Shown: positions 36,939 to 47,391 of the stretch, piece by piece | Position numbering within the stretch: the stretch's first letter is position 1 | How the letters are laid out: every line of letters begins with the position of its first letter | Source of the DNA: Candidatus Nitrospira nitrosa | Lineage (GTDB): Bacteria; Nitrospirota; Nitrospiria; Nitrospirales; Nitrospiraceae | Length of the DNA stretch: 64,000 nucleotides | Direction: 5' to 3' | Assembly (NCBI RefSeq): GCF_001458735.1 | Contig: NZ_CZQA01000009.1 | Coordinates: 434,001 to 498,000 of the forward strand | The notes under the pieces: model-generated | Told to the model about the DNA's origin: nothing | The model's database searches: none | The model's input: only the letters and a program-made list of their open reading frames with translations | Program-made: the position numbers and the translations under genes

Positions 36939-39029
36939 ATGCTGCGCGTACTGACCCATCATAGAATTCACACTGACGTACCCGGTCGGCGGATTCTGAT
37001 AATTGGACAAATCATTGTGGGTGTCGTTTGGTGGTTGTCACATCCGCTCTGTAGTTGGGCTGACTCCTTGCTCCCTCTCGCCAGGGCGTCGTCATCGACA
37101 GAACGTCAGTTCCGTGAAGAGGCCCTCTACCTGAAAGAAGAAACCGTCAGCATTGCCAGTCGATATGAGCAGCCGATTTCCCGTGCCCCTTCCGACGTCT
37201 ACGTCATAACAGACGAAGATATCAAGCACTCCGGAGCCACCGACGTTCCTACGCTGCTCCGACAGATTCCAGGCCTTGAGGTCATGCAGACAAATGCCGT
37301 CGACTTTAATGTCAGTGTGCGTGGGAACAATCAATTACTTGCCAATAAACTCCTGATCCTAGTCGATGGCAGGTCCATTTACATCGACCAATCTGGCCAG
37401 GTGTTATGGAAATCTCTCCCAGTTGCACTCACGGAAATTAAACGCATCGAAGTCCTCAAGGGGCCCGCTTCGGCGGTCTATGGATTCAATGCCTTTGATG
37501 GCGTGGTGAATATCATTACGAAATCTCCGGAGGAGATGCGTGGAACCACCTTACAAGTAGCAGGTGGTGGCCAAGGAACGATTCTGACAAACGGCATCTA
37601 TGCAGGCACTGGAGGAAATTGGAGTTACCGCGTATCAGGCGAACATGAGCAAACCCAGCGATGGTCAGATCGAAACTCACCGGCGCTCAACCGTCAGCGC
37701 ATCGCTGGCATGGTGGAACATCACCTCCCAAACCAGGGACGATTTCGCGGTGAAGCGAGCCTCGGTCGATCGAACCCCTATAATGGGTTTCTCACAGAAG
37801 CCGGCTCTTCAGATACTCATACCTCGTCGGCTCATGGCTTACTCAGCTATGAACAGAACGGTTTACTGATCCGCGGTTGGTGGAATGGTTTCTTTTTCAA
37901 CAATCAGCCCAACACGGTATTCCCACCATTGACTCCGCTGCTGTCGATAACCGACAGATTTGGGCAAGGTGCAAGCGATGCGTCGTTCAACACCTATGAC
38001 ATGGAAACACGATATCAATTCAAACCGCTTGAGCCACTCAAGCTCAACATTGGAACAAATTTTCGCCATATCGCCGCATCTTGGAGCTATCTCAAATCTC
38101 GGACCACTGAAAATCGTCTGGGGCTCTATGCCCAAGGAGACTGGCAGGTGCTACCCTCTCTGGAGCTGAGCGCCGGGCTTCGATACGACCTTAACTCCCA
38201 TGATGAACCTACTCTCTCGCCTCGAGCAGCGGTCATCTACCATGTGCATCCCAATCATACGCTCCGGCTCTCTACCTCTATAGCCTATCGCCACTCCACA
38301 ATCATCGATGTCGCCCAACACATCAACACTGTGCTGATGCTGCCCGGATTTCCTCCAACCACAACCAGTATTCTAGGAACTAGTAACATAAGACCTGAAC
38401 AGATTGTGTCCTATGAGTTGGGCTATCAAGGCTGGTGGTGGCAACATCGGCTACGAACCCGAGTAACCGGATATTTCAACCATATCTCTAACCTGATCGC
38501 CGTTCAGAACCCGACAGGGAACCCTTTGATCCCAGCCTCTCCCATGAATGGAGGCATCGCCGATCTATACGGAGGCGAAGCTGGCGTCGAAGTCCTGATC
38601 ACGTCTTGGCTCTCAGGATTTGCCAATTACGCTTATCAAGATATTGGGCAAACCTTCAGTGGAATCAGTCGACGCGGCTTTTCTCATCACAAGGTGAACG
38701 CCGGCCTCCGTGGGAAATGGAACCAGTTCACGGGCGAGCTACTGTACCACCACACGAGTAGCGCAGCTTATCCTCTCACCGACCTACTGACCAATCTGGC
38801 TCCCTTCTTTCCAACCGGAACGGTTCTCCCACAAGGAGCCATCCCGGGCTATAACCTGGTCAACCTACGATTTGGATATCTGCTTTGGGAAAACTCTTCG
38901 ATTGAATACCTACGCGAGGCCGAGATCGCGGTGTCTGTATTCAATGCCCTCAACGACACCCACCGAGAGCATCCCTTGGGCGACCTGCTAGGCACCAAGG
39001 TCCTGGGATGGCTCACGGTGAAACTATAA
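36939..39029 (+). CDS. TonB-dependent outer-membrane receptor, copy 1
   Basis: The ATG at 36939 follows CAGGTGAG and gives 696 aa. A longer TTG start is unlikely. A signal region (ILIIGQIIVGVVWWLSHPLC) is followed by EETVSIASRYEQPIS, a probable TonB box. A plug domain has DVPTLLRQIPGLEVMQ, VSVRGNNQ, LVDGRSIYIDQ and IEVLKGPASAVYGFNAFDGV. A 22-strand-type barrel ends in a C-terminal aromatic region (HREHPLGDLLGTKVLGWL). The cargo is unknown; BtuB/FepA-like siderophore, cobalamin or organic ligands are possible. It precedes the second SBP-kinase pair, and two paralogues follow. Confidence 0.9.
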   Translation: MLRVLTHHRIHTDVPGRRILIIGQIIVGVVWWLSHPLCSWADSLLPLARASSSTERQFREEALYLKEETVSIASRYEQPISRAPSDVYVITDEDIKHSGATDVPTLLRQIPGLEVMQTNAVDFNVSVRGNNQLLANKLLILVDGRSIYIDQSGQVLWKSLPVALTEIKRIEVLKGPASAVYGFNAFDGVVNIITKSPEEMRGTTLQVAGGGQGTILTNGIYAGTGGNWSYRVSGEHEQTQRWSDRNSPALNRQRIAGMVEHHLPNQGRFRGEASLGRSNPYNGFLTEAGSSDTHTSSAHGLLSYEQNGLLIRGWWNGFFFNNQPNTVFPPLTPLLSITDRFGQGASDASFNTYDMETRYQFKPLEPLKLNIGTNFRHIAASWSYLKSRTTENRLGLYAQGDWQVLPSLELSAGLRYDLNSHDEPTLSPRAAVIYHVHPNHTLRLSTSIAYRHSTIIDVAQHINTVLMLPGFPPTTTSILGTSNIRPEQIVSYELGYQGWWWQHRLRTRVTGYFNHISNLIAVQNPTGNPLIPASPMNGGIADLYGGEAGVEVLITSWLSGFANYAYQDIGQTFSGISRRGFSHHKVNAGLRGKWNQFTGELLYHHTSSAAYPLTDLLTNLAPFFPTGTVLPQGAIPGYNLVNLRFGYLLWENSSIEYLREAEIAVSVFNALNDTHREHPLGDLLGTKVLGWLTVKL

Positions 39030-39266
39030 GAAGAATATGCCAGCTGGTTTCAATCAGAGACACAGGGAGAGGGAAATTGTCTTAAAAGAGTGAGACTGAT
39101 GGTGCCTGATTGACTTCTAGCGACGAATTTTCCATTTCTAAGGCTGAACCCATGGTCCAAAACTTGCTTGATTATTAGATCTATTTGGACTCCTCCTAGG
39201 GGATCTTGCCTCTTGCAACCTGTACTGAGACTTGAGAGCATAACGATACCGAAGAGAATATCTGCG

Positions 39267-40268
39267 ATGAAATCAACACCTTCATATCTGCAGCCAGTCT
39301 TCCGCGTACGATACTGCTGGTGGTTGATCGTCTGTGCCTTGCTCCTGAGCCCGATCTCTGTCGTGAGTGCGGGAGAGATCGCCATTCTCAAGTCATCCGA
39401 TCTCCCCTACTACGAGCAAGCAGTCCTGGGCTTTCGGGCCGGGCTTCCTTCACCCATGCAGGTCCGTGAATACAATATCGGCGGTCAACTCACACAAGGG
39501 CGTGAGATCGGCCGAGCCTTGCGAGCCTCACCGCCTACCCTGGTATTTGCGGTGGGCCTCAAGGCGGCCATGGCCGCAAAATTGGAGATTTTCGACACAC
39601 CGGTCATCTTTTGTATGGTCCTGAATCCTGAAAGTCATGGACTGCCCACTTCCAACATGACCGGTATTACCGTCAGGACCTCAGCGGCAACGCAGCTTAC
39701 GGCCATTCGTTCTATCATGCCAGATCGACGGCGGATCGGCATGCTCTATGATGAAGCGCAGAGTGGCGACTTCGTTCGACAGGCGCATCGTCTCGCGAAA
39801 CAGAGTGGATTCGAACTCGTGCCGGTGGCTGTCCGTAGCCAGGAGGACCTCGCGCCTGCCGTTCGGACACTTCTTCCAAAGATCGACGCCTTGTGGCTGC
39901 TTCAAGATCAAACAGTCATTTCGGAATCATCGATCCCATTCCTCTTAGAATCAACCATCGACGCAAAAATCGCCCTGTTTACCTTTTCCTCGACCTTGGT
40001 TCAGCAAGGGGCGCTTGGAGCACTCGTCGTCGACCCTTGGGCCGTGGGACAACAAGCAGCCCGGCTGGCACGCACACAGCTCGATGATCCCACGAAACCA
40101 CTCGGCCCTCTTCACGAGCCCGAGTATCCTCAATTGGCACTGAACCTGAATACCGCTGAATATCTTGGCCTGAGACTCGCACCGGACGTGGTCCGTGTCG
40201 CCCGCCACATCTTCAGTGGAACCGGACCGATAGCTCGAAAATCAGACCACTCAGATTTGATTCCTTAG
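39267..40268 (+). CDS. Exported ABC-type substrate-binding protein (PF04392), copy 2
   Basis: The ATG at 39267 gives 333 aa. An in-frame start 99 nt upstream adds residues before the signal and is unlikely. After the signal (WWLIVCALLLSPISVVSAG) comes EIAILKSSDLPYYEQAVLGF, close to LEITILKSSDLKGYNDAIDG of copy 1. AVGLKAAMAAKLEI and RRIGMLYDE follow in the same order. A histidine kinase starts 52 nt later, and no transporter genes are present. The repeated pairing with a kinase supports a ligand-presenting role. Confidence 0.85.
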   Translation: MKSTPSYLQPVFRVRYCWWLIVCALLLSPISVVSAGEIAILKSSDLPYYEQAVLGFRAGLPSPMQVREYNIGGQLTQGREIGRALRASPPTLVFAVGLKAAMAAKLEIFDTPVIFCMVLNPESHGLPTSNMTGITVRTSAATQLTAIRSIMPDRRRIGMLYDEAQSGDFVRQAHRLAKQSGFELVPVAVRSQEDLAPAVRTLLPKIDALWLLQDQTVISESSIPFLLESTIDAKIALFTFSSTLVQQGALGALVVDPWAVGQQAARLARTQLDDPTKPLGPLHEPEYPQLALNLNTAEYLGLRLAPDVVRVARHIFSGTGPIARKSDHSDLIP

Positions 40269-40320
40269 CCAACGTATCAGACCTGGGGTCATGGACAATC
40301 ATTCGTAGCGGATTCCCGGC

Positions 40321-42111
40321 ATGGCGTACGAGCAATCCTTCGGCTTAGGCATCTCAATCGGCGTCAGAACAAAGCTCGTCCTCAGCACGGCAGCAATTCT
40401 CATCGTAGCCTGTCTCCTTCTGGGATGCCTCTTTTTCCGACAACAAGTACAATCAGCAAGCGAGAGTCTCGTACAGAGCGGAACATTGCTCGCACATCAC
40501 CTGGCTGGTATGGGGCGTGTGAGCATCCTCGCCGGCGACATTCATCGTCTTGATCAACTCGCGCAGGAGATTCTCGCGGTCAATCCGGTTGCTTATGTCG
40601 CCATCCTCTCCCCGAGCGGCGACCTCCACACCGGTTATGGAAAAGGCGAATGGCAGCAACAGTTTTCGGCTCCTTCAACAAACCGACGGCAATTCTCCGT
40701 CACGAAACTGGTCTCCCTGCCCAAGGCTGAGACGGGCGAGTCAATCGTCAATGGAATATGGCTGAGCAGGAACGGCCCCGTGCTTCGTTCAAGCCTTAAT
40801 TTTTCACCTTCTGAATTGCTCAATCTCTTAGGAGGGTATGAACTCCCGATATTTTACGACCTGCTGGTCGAAGTTCCTCATCAATCTCACACCAACCAAC
40901 GGGATCCCGCCCTTGAACTCACACTTAAGGAACGCCCCGGGATGCCAGAGGAGATACCGCACCTCACGTCAGGGTCTTCCTCGAAGGTGGAAATCGGCCT
41001 GTCCACATCTGAACTTCAACAGAACCTACGCCGATTGCTCTGGCAGGCCATTCTCATTACGGAGAGTACACTGATCGGTGGCGTCTGTATCGTTGTACTG
41101 CTGGCAAGCCGTATGACGGTCCCCCTCCAAGCACTGACGGCCGCAGCCATGAAACTTGGCGCCGGAGAGACGGCACCAACCATTACAATACATGCACGTG
41201 ATGAAATTGGAACCCTGACACGGGTCTTCAACTCTATGGCGTCGACATTGCAGACGCGCGAGTATGAGTTGCGCGAGCTCGCCCAGACCTTAGAGGAGCG
41301 GGTCAAGGTCCGTACCCAGGAACTGGCGGCTGCGAACGCCAAGCTCCAAGAACTAGACCGTCGTAAATCGATTTTTGTCTCCACCGCCTCGCACGAGCTT
41401 CGCACCCCACTCACCTCGATGACGGTCAACCTTGCCAACTTACGGGATGGAATTGATGGCGCAGTCACCGCCGATCAGCGAGGATCGCTGTTGCGCGTGG
41501 AAGCCAATCTCTCGCGACTTCGTGGTCTCATTGAGGAATTGCTGGATCTCTCTCAAATTGAGCTGGGGCAAGCGATTCTACGCTTAGGATCTGTTGAGCT
41601 TGGGAACCTGATCGCCAAAACTGTGGAGGACCTTCATCCCTTCACGTCAGAACGTGCCGTGAAGATCGTCATCTCGCTCCCAACTGATCTGCCTCCGGTT
41701 TCGGCTGACCCTGAAAAACTCAGGCAGATTCTCCTCAATCTTTTGCATAACGCGGTCAAATTCTCACCGATGGATACCGTTGTGAATCTCAATGTCACAA
41801 GACTATCCCACGACAACGTTCAGATCTCCATCCACGATGTTGGGCCAGGCATCGCGCCGGACGACGTGGACAAAGTCTTTCAGCCGTTCTATCGTGCACC
41901 CACAGCACATAAGAAGACCAAGGGAACAGGGCTCGGCCTGGCCATTGCCAAGCTGTTAGTCGAACTGCATCAGAGTCGACTCGCAGTGGAGAGAGCGCCG
42001 GGCCTGGGCAGCTGCTTTTACTTCACGTTGCAGACAACGACACCAGCACGACTCACCTACGCGGATCCCCTCGCACCTCCTAAAACGTCGTACGTGAAAC
42101 GTATTTCGTGA
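40321..42111 (+). CDS. Membrane sensor histidine kinase, copy 2
   Basis: The 596-aa protein has transmembrane segments at about 18-39 and 243-262 enclosing a periplasmic sensor. HAMP (about 263-315) and a coiled coil are followed by HisKA with STASHELRTPL (His358). An HATPase has NLLHNAVKFSP, VGPGIAPDD and KGTGLGLAIAKLL. Unlike copy 1 it has no GAF domain, and its G2 box is canonical. The cognate regulator is most likely the convergent NtrC-type gene 62 nt downstream on the other strand. It follows the second substrate-binding protein. Confidence 0.9.
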   Translation: MAYEQSFGLGISIGVRTKLVLSTAAILIVACLLLGCLFFRQQVQSASESLVQSGTLLAHHLAGMGRVSILAGDIHRLDQLAQEILAVNPVAYVAILSPSGDLHTGYGKGEWQQQFSAPSTNRRQFSVTKLVSLPKAETGESIVNGIWLSRNGPVLRSSLNFSPSELLNLLGGYELPIFYDLLVEVPHQSHTNQRDPALELTLKERPGMPEEIPHLTSGSSSKVEIGLSTSELQQNLRRLLWQAILITESTLIGGVCIVVLLASRMTVPLQALTAAAMKLGAGETAPTITIHARDEIGTLTRVFNSMASTLQTREYELRELAQTLEERVKVRTQELAAANAKLQELDRRKSIFVSTASHELRTPLTSMTVNLANLRDGIDGAVTADQRGSLLRVEANLSRLRGLIEELLDLSQIELGQAILRLGSVELGNLIAKTVEDLHPFTSERAVKIVISLPTDLPPVSADPEKLRQILLNLLHNAVKFSPMDTVVNLNVTRLSHDNVQISIHDVGPGIAPDDVDKVFQPFYRAPTAHKKTKGTGLGLAIAKLLVELHQSRLAVERAPGLGSCFYFTLQTTTPARLTYADPLAPPKTSYVKRIS

Positions 42112-42173
42112 GGTGTCTTAACTCCGAAATGAGATGCACTTCACGATTCACGCACGCCATCTTGAGCATCCGG

Positions 42174-43565
42174 TTAGGAGGGCGGAGGCTTGACCGAGAC
42201 CCCACGTTGCCTCAGCAACCTCGTAAGATAGGTGCGCTGGAGTCCCAGCATCTCAGCGGCCTTTGTCTGGTTCCATCCTGCACGTCGTAATGCTTCTTCA
42301 AGGACTTTGCGGCTGTATCCCTCCATCACTGCATGGTAATTCAGCGTCTCGTCATCAGAAAACGTCACGTCCACCGGCAACCTCCGAGGTATCATGATCC
42401 CAAGATGCTCCGGTTCAATACAGTCATCAGAGGAGAGGGTAATGGCTCTGATCAACACATTCTCCAACTCCCGCACATTGCCAGGCCAGTGATACCCCTG
42501 CATCACCTCGAGCGCGTCCGAGCTCACGCTGAACGAGCGATGCGCCACCTTCGCTCCATGAAGTCGGATAAAATGTTTAACCAATGCGCCCAAATCATCC
42601 AGTCGTTTCCGCAAGGGAGGGACCGTGAGAGAAATCACGTTCAACCGATAGAAGAGGTCTTCTCGAAATACTCCGTCCTGAATCGCATCCTTGAGATCCT
42701 TGTTTGTTGCCGCAATAAACCGTACATCCGTACGAATCGGCTGCGTCCCGCCGACCCGATAGAACTCCTGATCTTGGAGGAGGCGGAGCAGTCGAGTCTG
42801 TAGTCCGGCCGGCATGTCTCCGATCTCATCAAGGAATACGGTGCCGCCTTCTGCCGATTCAATTTTCCCTGGCTCGCGTTTCACCGCTCCGGTGTAGGCT
42901 CCTTTTTCATGACCAAACAACTCGTTTTCCAACAGACTCTCGGGCAATGCCGCACAATTCACGACGACAAAGGGCTTCGAGACACGTGGGCTCCACCGGT
43001 GCAACGCCCGAGCCATGACTTCCTTCCCTGTTCCGGTTTCACCCAACAGAAGCACAGTGGCCGAGGCACCGGCTGCTCGCCGTGCCGTATCAAGGAGCTC
43101 AACCATCCGAGGACTTTGCCCAATCACATGTTCATATCGCCCCGCAACTTCGGCTTGCAGAAGTCCAATTTGTCTGGTGAGGGCCATCTGCCCCCTAGCC
43201 TTTTCAATCACCGCAGAAAGATGATCCGGCTCAAACGGCTTCGTTAGAAAATCACAGGCCCCCAACCGGATGGCCTCGACCGCGCGATCGATCGTTCCGA
43301 AGGCGGTAATCACGACGACCTCCGGTGTGAACTGCGGCGGAACATTCGCTCGTCTCTCGGCCAGCTGCTTCAACACATCCAATCCACTCATACCTGGCAG
43401 CTCAATATCCAAGAGCATCAGATCAGGCTGATCCTCGACCGACAGCTTGAGTGCCTGCTCGCCGTCTTCGGCCGTCAGCACCTCATGCCCCATCCAGATC
43501 AAGCGTTTCTGGAGCGCCTGTAAGATGTCTTGATCGTCATCGACCACGAGGACTCGTATTTGCAT
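42174..43565 (-). CDS. NtrC-family sigma54 response regulator, copy 2
   Basis: The ATG at 43565 (MQIRVLVVDDDQD) follows GGGAGTGGTCC. The longer frame to 43709 is unlikely. The 463-aa product has a receiver with Asp53 (LLDIELP), an AAA+ domain with GETGTGKE and a sigma54 loop that reads GAYTGA (222-227), and a Fis-type HTH (GWNQTKAAEMLGLQRTYLTR). The HTH is nearly the same as in copy 1, so both may recognise similar sites. It is convergent with the kinase and divergent from TonB receptor copy 2. The 360-bp region between the regulator and that receptor carries the 22-nt element. Confidence 0.92.
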   Translation of the reverse strand: MQIRVLVVDDDQDILQALQKRLIWMGHEVLTAEDGEQALKLSVEDQPDLMLLDIELPGMSGLDVLKQLAERRANVPPQFTPEVVVITAFGTIDRAVEAIRLGACDFLTKPFEPDHLSAVIEKARGQMALTRQIGLLQAEVAGRYEHVIGQSPRMVELLDTARRAAGASATVLLLGETGTGKEVMARALHRWSPRVSKPFVVVNCAALPESLLENELFGHEKGAYTGAVKREPGKIESAEGGTVFLDEIGDMPAGLQTRLLRLLQDQEFYRVGGTQPIRTDVRFIAATNKDLKDAIQDGVFREDLFYRLNVISLTVPPLRKRLDDLGALVKHFIRLHGAKVAHRSFSVSSDALEVMQGYHWPGNVRELENVLIRAITLSSDDCIEPEHLGIMIPRRLPVDVTFSDDETLNYHAVMEGYSRKVLEEALRRAGWNQTKAAEMLGLQRTYLTRLLRQRGVSVKPPPS

Positions 43566-43809
43566 GGACCACTCCCGGTTCGCTTGAGCACACGCTATTG
43601 TAGTGGCAGATCGGTCGAAAGCAACAGGCACTCCACGACATACTCGCCACGGAACATATCTTGGCTGCGCCATACCATTTGTAGCCATAAAGCATATTCC
43701 ACACCTCAACTTGTAACTCTTCGAATAGTCCTAAACCAACGGGAAATGCCATGAAAGATACCTACAGATGGTCTACAGAACCCTGACTGGCGGAAACTGT
43801 CTACAAAAG

Positions 43810-43831
43810 GATTCAGTATCTAATTAGATTC
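43810..43831 (+). promoter_or_regulatory. 22-nt conserved element, copy 2
   Basis: It reads GATTCAGTATC then TAATTAGATTC and contains the dyad ATCTAATTAGAT. It sits midway between the divergent regulator gene (start 43565) and TonB receptor copy 2 (start 43926), so one bound protein could influence both. The rest of this 360-bp gap shows no gene. Confidence 0.55.
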
Positions 43832-43925
43832 ACATCGCACACGGATCGCCTCAGACAACAAATCCCTTTCGAACAGCATTGCGTCTCCTGTATAAGCCGA
43901 CGCGTAGACCCGCACCTAACAGCAT

Positions 43926-46016
43926 ATGTTCGGATTACGAGCGCACATTCAATCTGACAAAAAATTCTTCCGCTGGTCTCTGAGTGTGCCATGGCACAGC
44001 CTCATCCCGCTGGCAGGGTGTTGGTTTCTTGGACTGTCCCACAGCTGGGCCCAACCTTCCCCACCAATTCCCCGAGCATCTTCAGTGGTCGAGCAGCAAC
44101 TTCAAGACGAAGCGCTCTATCTCAAGGAAGAAACCGTCAGTATCGCCAGCCGGTACGAACAACCGATCTCTCGAGCTCCTTCCGATGTCTATGTGATCAC
44201 CGACGAAGATATTCGGAGTTCCGGAGCTACGGACGTCCCCACATTGCTCCGTCGGGTGCCGGGGATGGAAGTCATGCAAACCAATGCCGTGGATTTCAAT
44301 GTCAGCGTGCGGGGGAATAATCAGATTTCAGCGAATAAGCTCTTAGTCCAGGTCGATGGCCGTTCCATCTATGTGGACCAAGCCGGAATTGTTTTTTGGA
44401 AGCAACTCCCCGTGGCCCTGATAGAAATTAAGAGGATTGAAGTTCTCAAGGGGCCGGCATCCGCCGTTTACGGCTTCAATGCCTTCGATGGTGTCGTGAA
44501 TATCATCACGAAGTCTCCTGAAGAGATGAGAGGAACCACCCTACAGGTAGCAGGTGGCGAGATCGGCACCCTACTCACCAACGCCATCCACGCAGGAACC
44601 TCAGGCAAATGGGGATATCGTTTATCAGCTGGACACGAGCAAACACAACGCTGGTCAAACCACGACGCACCAGCCCTCAATGGCCAACGAATCGGTGGTG
44701 TGACAGAATATCACCTATCAGGTGATGGAAAGATCAGGGCTGAGGCAGGGCTCGCTAGATCCAACCCTTACAACGGCATCCTAAATTCCATTTCGACTGG
44801 AGAGAATAGTTTTTCCCAGAGCTATGCGCTTGTCAGTTATGAACAGAATGGCTTACTGGTTCGAGGCTGGTGGAATGGGTTGTTCTCGGAAGCCAATGCT
44901 CTCATCCACCCACTGCTAGCCCCCCTGCTCGGCGTCACGGACCGCTTCGGCAGAACAAATCAGGAATTCTCTCTGAGCACCTATGACATCGAAACTCGGT
45001 ATCGATTTCGGCCGTTTGAAGCACTCCACGTGAATATCGGCGCCAATTACCGTCACATCATTAGTTCGTCGAATATGCTGAGCAGCCGGATACCGGAGGA
45101 TCGCTTAGGACTCTATGCCCAAGGAGATTGGCAACTGTGGCCCTCCCTGGAGTTAAGTGCCGGTCTGCGTTACGACCTTGATACCTTCATCACCCCTACC
45201 CTGTCACCTCGTGGGGCATTGGTCTACCATCTGAACTTGAACCACGCACTTCGATTATCCAGTTCCCTCGCCCATCGTCCACCGACGACGAATGACGTCA
45301 ACATCAGCGCCCTGAACCCGGTCATGCTTCCCGGATTGTCACCCGTGACCACCCCCATACAAGGATCAAGTGACGTGAGACCTGAACAAATCGCTTCCCA
45401 TGAAGTTAGTTACCAGGGCTGGTGGTGGGACCATCGGCTGCGAACCAGAGTCACCGGGTTCTATAACCACATTTCTGATCTCATTGTCTTTCGAAACCCG
45501 ACAGGTAACCCTTTGAACGGCGCTCATCCGATGAATGGAGGCGTAGCCGATGTGTACGGAGGAGAAGTAAGTGCTGAAGTCCTGCTGACTTCTTGGCTCT
45601 CAGGATTTGCCAATTATGCGTACCAGGAAGTTGGCCAATCCTCGAGTGGGTTCAGTCGGCGAGGCTTTCCTCATCATAAAGTGAATGCCGGACTCCGCGT
45701 GAATTGGCCCCAGTTCAAGGGAGAAATCATCTACCACCATGTGGGGGCTGCGTCTTATCCCTTGGCCGATGCATTTACCAATCTCGCACGCTTCTTCCCA
45801 ACGGGAACCGTGTCGCCTGGAGAGGATGTCCGCAGCTACAACTTGCTGAATGTTCGATTGGGGTATCTCCTCTGGCGACAACAATCAGGCGACCATGTAC
45901 GAGAAGCCGAGCTGGCGATTTCGGTCTTCAACGCGCTCAATGACACCCATCGAGAACATCCGTTGGGAGACATTCTCGGTACCCGCGTGATGGGATGGCT
46001 GACGGTGAGGCTCTGA
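43926..46016 (+). CDS. TonB-dependent outer-membrane receptor, copy 2
   Basis: The 696-aa protein has a signal (LIPLAGCWFLGLSHSWAQ), the probable TonB box EETVSIASRYEQPIS and plug motifs DVPTLLRRVPGMEVMQ and IEVLKGPASAVYGFNAFDGV. The barrel end is HREHPLGDILGTRVMGWL. Plug sequences are almost identical to copy 1, while the barrel's extracellular parts differ, as expected when paralogues keep one energy-coupling end but diverge in ligand. Length equals copy 1. The gene is divergent from the second NtrC-type regulator. Confidence 0.9.
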   Translation: MFGLRAHIQSDKKFFRWSLSVPWHSLIPLAGCWFLGLSHSWAQPSPPIPRASSVVEQQLQDEALYLKEETVSIASRYEQPISRAPSDVYVITDEDIRSSGATDVPTLLRRVPGMEVMQTNAVDFNVSVRGNNQISANKLLVQVDGRSIYVDQAGIVFWKQLPVALIEIKRIEVLKGPASAVYGFNAFDGVVNIITKSPEEMRGTTLQVAGGEIGTLLTNAIHAGTSGKWGYRLSAGHEQTQRWSNHDAPALNGQRIGGVTEYHLSGDGKIRAEAGLARSNPYNGILNSISTGENSFSQSYALVSYEQNGLLVRGWWNGLFSEANALIHPLLAPLLGVTDRFGRTNQEFSLSTYDIETRYRFRPFEALHVNIGANYRHIISSSNMLSSRIPEDRLGLYAQGDWQLWPSLELSAGLRYDLDTFITPTLSPRGALVYHLNLNHALRLSSSLAHRPPTTNDVNISALNPVMLPGLSPVTTPIQGSSDVRPEQIASHEVSYQGWWWDHRLRTRVTGFYNHISDLIVFRNPTGNPLNGAHPMNGGVADVYGGEVSAEVLLTSWLSGFANYAYQEVGQSSSGFSRRGFPHHKVNAGLRVNWPQFKGEIIYHHVGAASYPLADAFTNLARFFPTGTVSPGEDVRSYNLLNVRLGYLLWRQQSGDHVREAELAISVFNALNDTHREHPLGDILGTRVMGWLTVRL

Positions 46017-46171
46017 GCCTGCTTGCACGACGCTCCAAGCCCACTCGATGAACGCTTCACGAGATATGCTTCAGCAGTTTCACAGGGATACGAGAACGCC
46101 GATGGCGGACTTATAGCTAGGCTCATAGTTACTGATGGACACGGGGTGAGCGTCTGAGCAAGCATGTGTGC

Positions 46172-46828
46172 ATGAGATGCTCAGAAGATTTGCGCCAACG
46201 GGTGGTGGAGGCCAGACAGAGGCAGCTCGGCGGTTTAAGGTGGGCGAAGCGAGCGTGTATCGGGAACGCGCTCCACAAGATGGGATGGACCCTGAAAAAC
46301 AACGACCGGCTACAAAGAGCGTAGCCCATAGCAACGACGAAGCTTTCTGCGTCTTCGTGAGCGGTATCGTCGTCGTGGCCTCCAGCTTGTGCATATTGAT
46401 GCGTGCGGCTTCTTCCCTTCCGTCACACGCCGCTACGGATATGCGCCCAAGTGCCAGCACGTGGATGACCGGATCTTCGAACACCGACGCCCTCGCACCT
46501 CATTGATCACCGCCCGTATCGGACCCCAGTTTGAAGAACCCTTTCTCTTCGAAGGCACCTGCGAGACCGAGAGGTTCAACCCCTGGCTCAACGCGAGGCG
46601 ATGTCCGCGTCTGGCCCGCCAGCACCTGGTCATCATGGACACCGCGCAGCCTGTCACAAATCACCCGAAACGGTGCACCTGATCGAGCACACTGGCGCCA
46701 CACTACCGTTTTTCTCCCCGTATTCCCAGGACCTCAACCCCATCGAGCACGACTTTGCGGCCATCAGGAAACGCCGCGAATATCATGAAACTGTCTCACT
46801 CGACCAGATCGTGAAAGCCTATCAATGA
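46172..46828 (+). pseudogene. IS630-family transposase, frameshifted remnant
   Basis: Pieces of one transposase lie in different frames. MRCSEDLRQRVVEARQ and EAARRFKVGEASVYR form the N-terminal HTH. LVHIDACGFFP holds the first Asp, HLVIMDTA the second, and FFSPYSQDLNPIEHDFAAI, then RKRREY, the final Glu box. The DDE layout is that of IS630. Several frameshifts make it inactive. It lies between receptor copies 2 and 3, suggesting transposition has repeatedly struck this repeat-rich locus. No terminal repeats were identified. Confidence 0.75.
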
Positions 46829-46911
46829 TTCTCAGCTTGATCATAGGCCTGGGCGACCAGCACCACGCCGCAGACCACCAGCGCATACTTCACCAGGTGT
46901 TTTACCGTCAC
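46822..46911 (-). CDS. Possible 29-aa membrane peptide
   Basis: A GTG at 46911, preceded by GGAGGG at about nine bases, opens a 29-codon frame. It has a basic start (TVKHLVKY), a hydrophobic helix (ALVVCGVVLVAQA) and a polar end. It overlaps the end of the IS630 remnant on the opposite strand. The ribosome site and composition are the only support. Confidence 0.28.
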   Translation of the reverse strand: MTVKHLVKYALVVCGVVLVAQAYDQAENH

Positions 46912-47391
46912 AGCTCGACTCCCTCCGTTTGATGGCCAGTGCGCCCTGTCCGTCAACCAACACACTCGCATTACTATCCCTCCTTCCACCACATCGTATC
47001 GTTCACGCGGATTCAGGGCAACGCCCGGCGGTGACCCAGGGAGGAATCACCACCGGACTCGCCTGCCAAGTCGGAACCTCCCAAGGAGGTACATCACTGG
47101 ACCAGGCAATCCAGTCAGGCCCCGACCCGAGAAGTAGAGAAGCCCTGAATAATCTCCACCCAACATAGACATCCATCAGCCGCTTGAATGTCTCTACGTA
47201 AGGATGCAAATGGTATACCGCGTCAGATGCGGGCCCACCGCACACTCATCAGCTCAGCATTGTCCTACCGATCCTTCCAGCAAATGACAGAAACACCCAC
47301 CGTATACAGCGAACGGCGCGATTGCACTTCTGCGCTTGCTGGGCTCGATGTTCACTACGTTCATATCTCCATTACAGATCTACAAGATATT
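46912..47391. other. Intergenic stretch upstream of receptor copy 3
   Basis: No gene is supported here. The conserved palindromic element follows at 47392. Confidence 0.4.
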
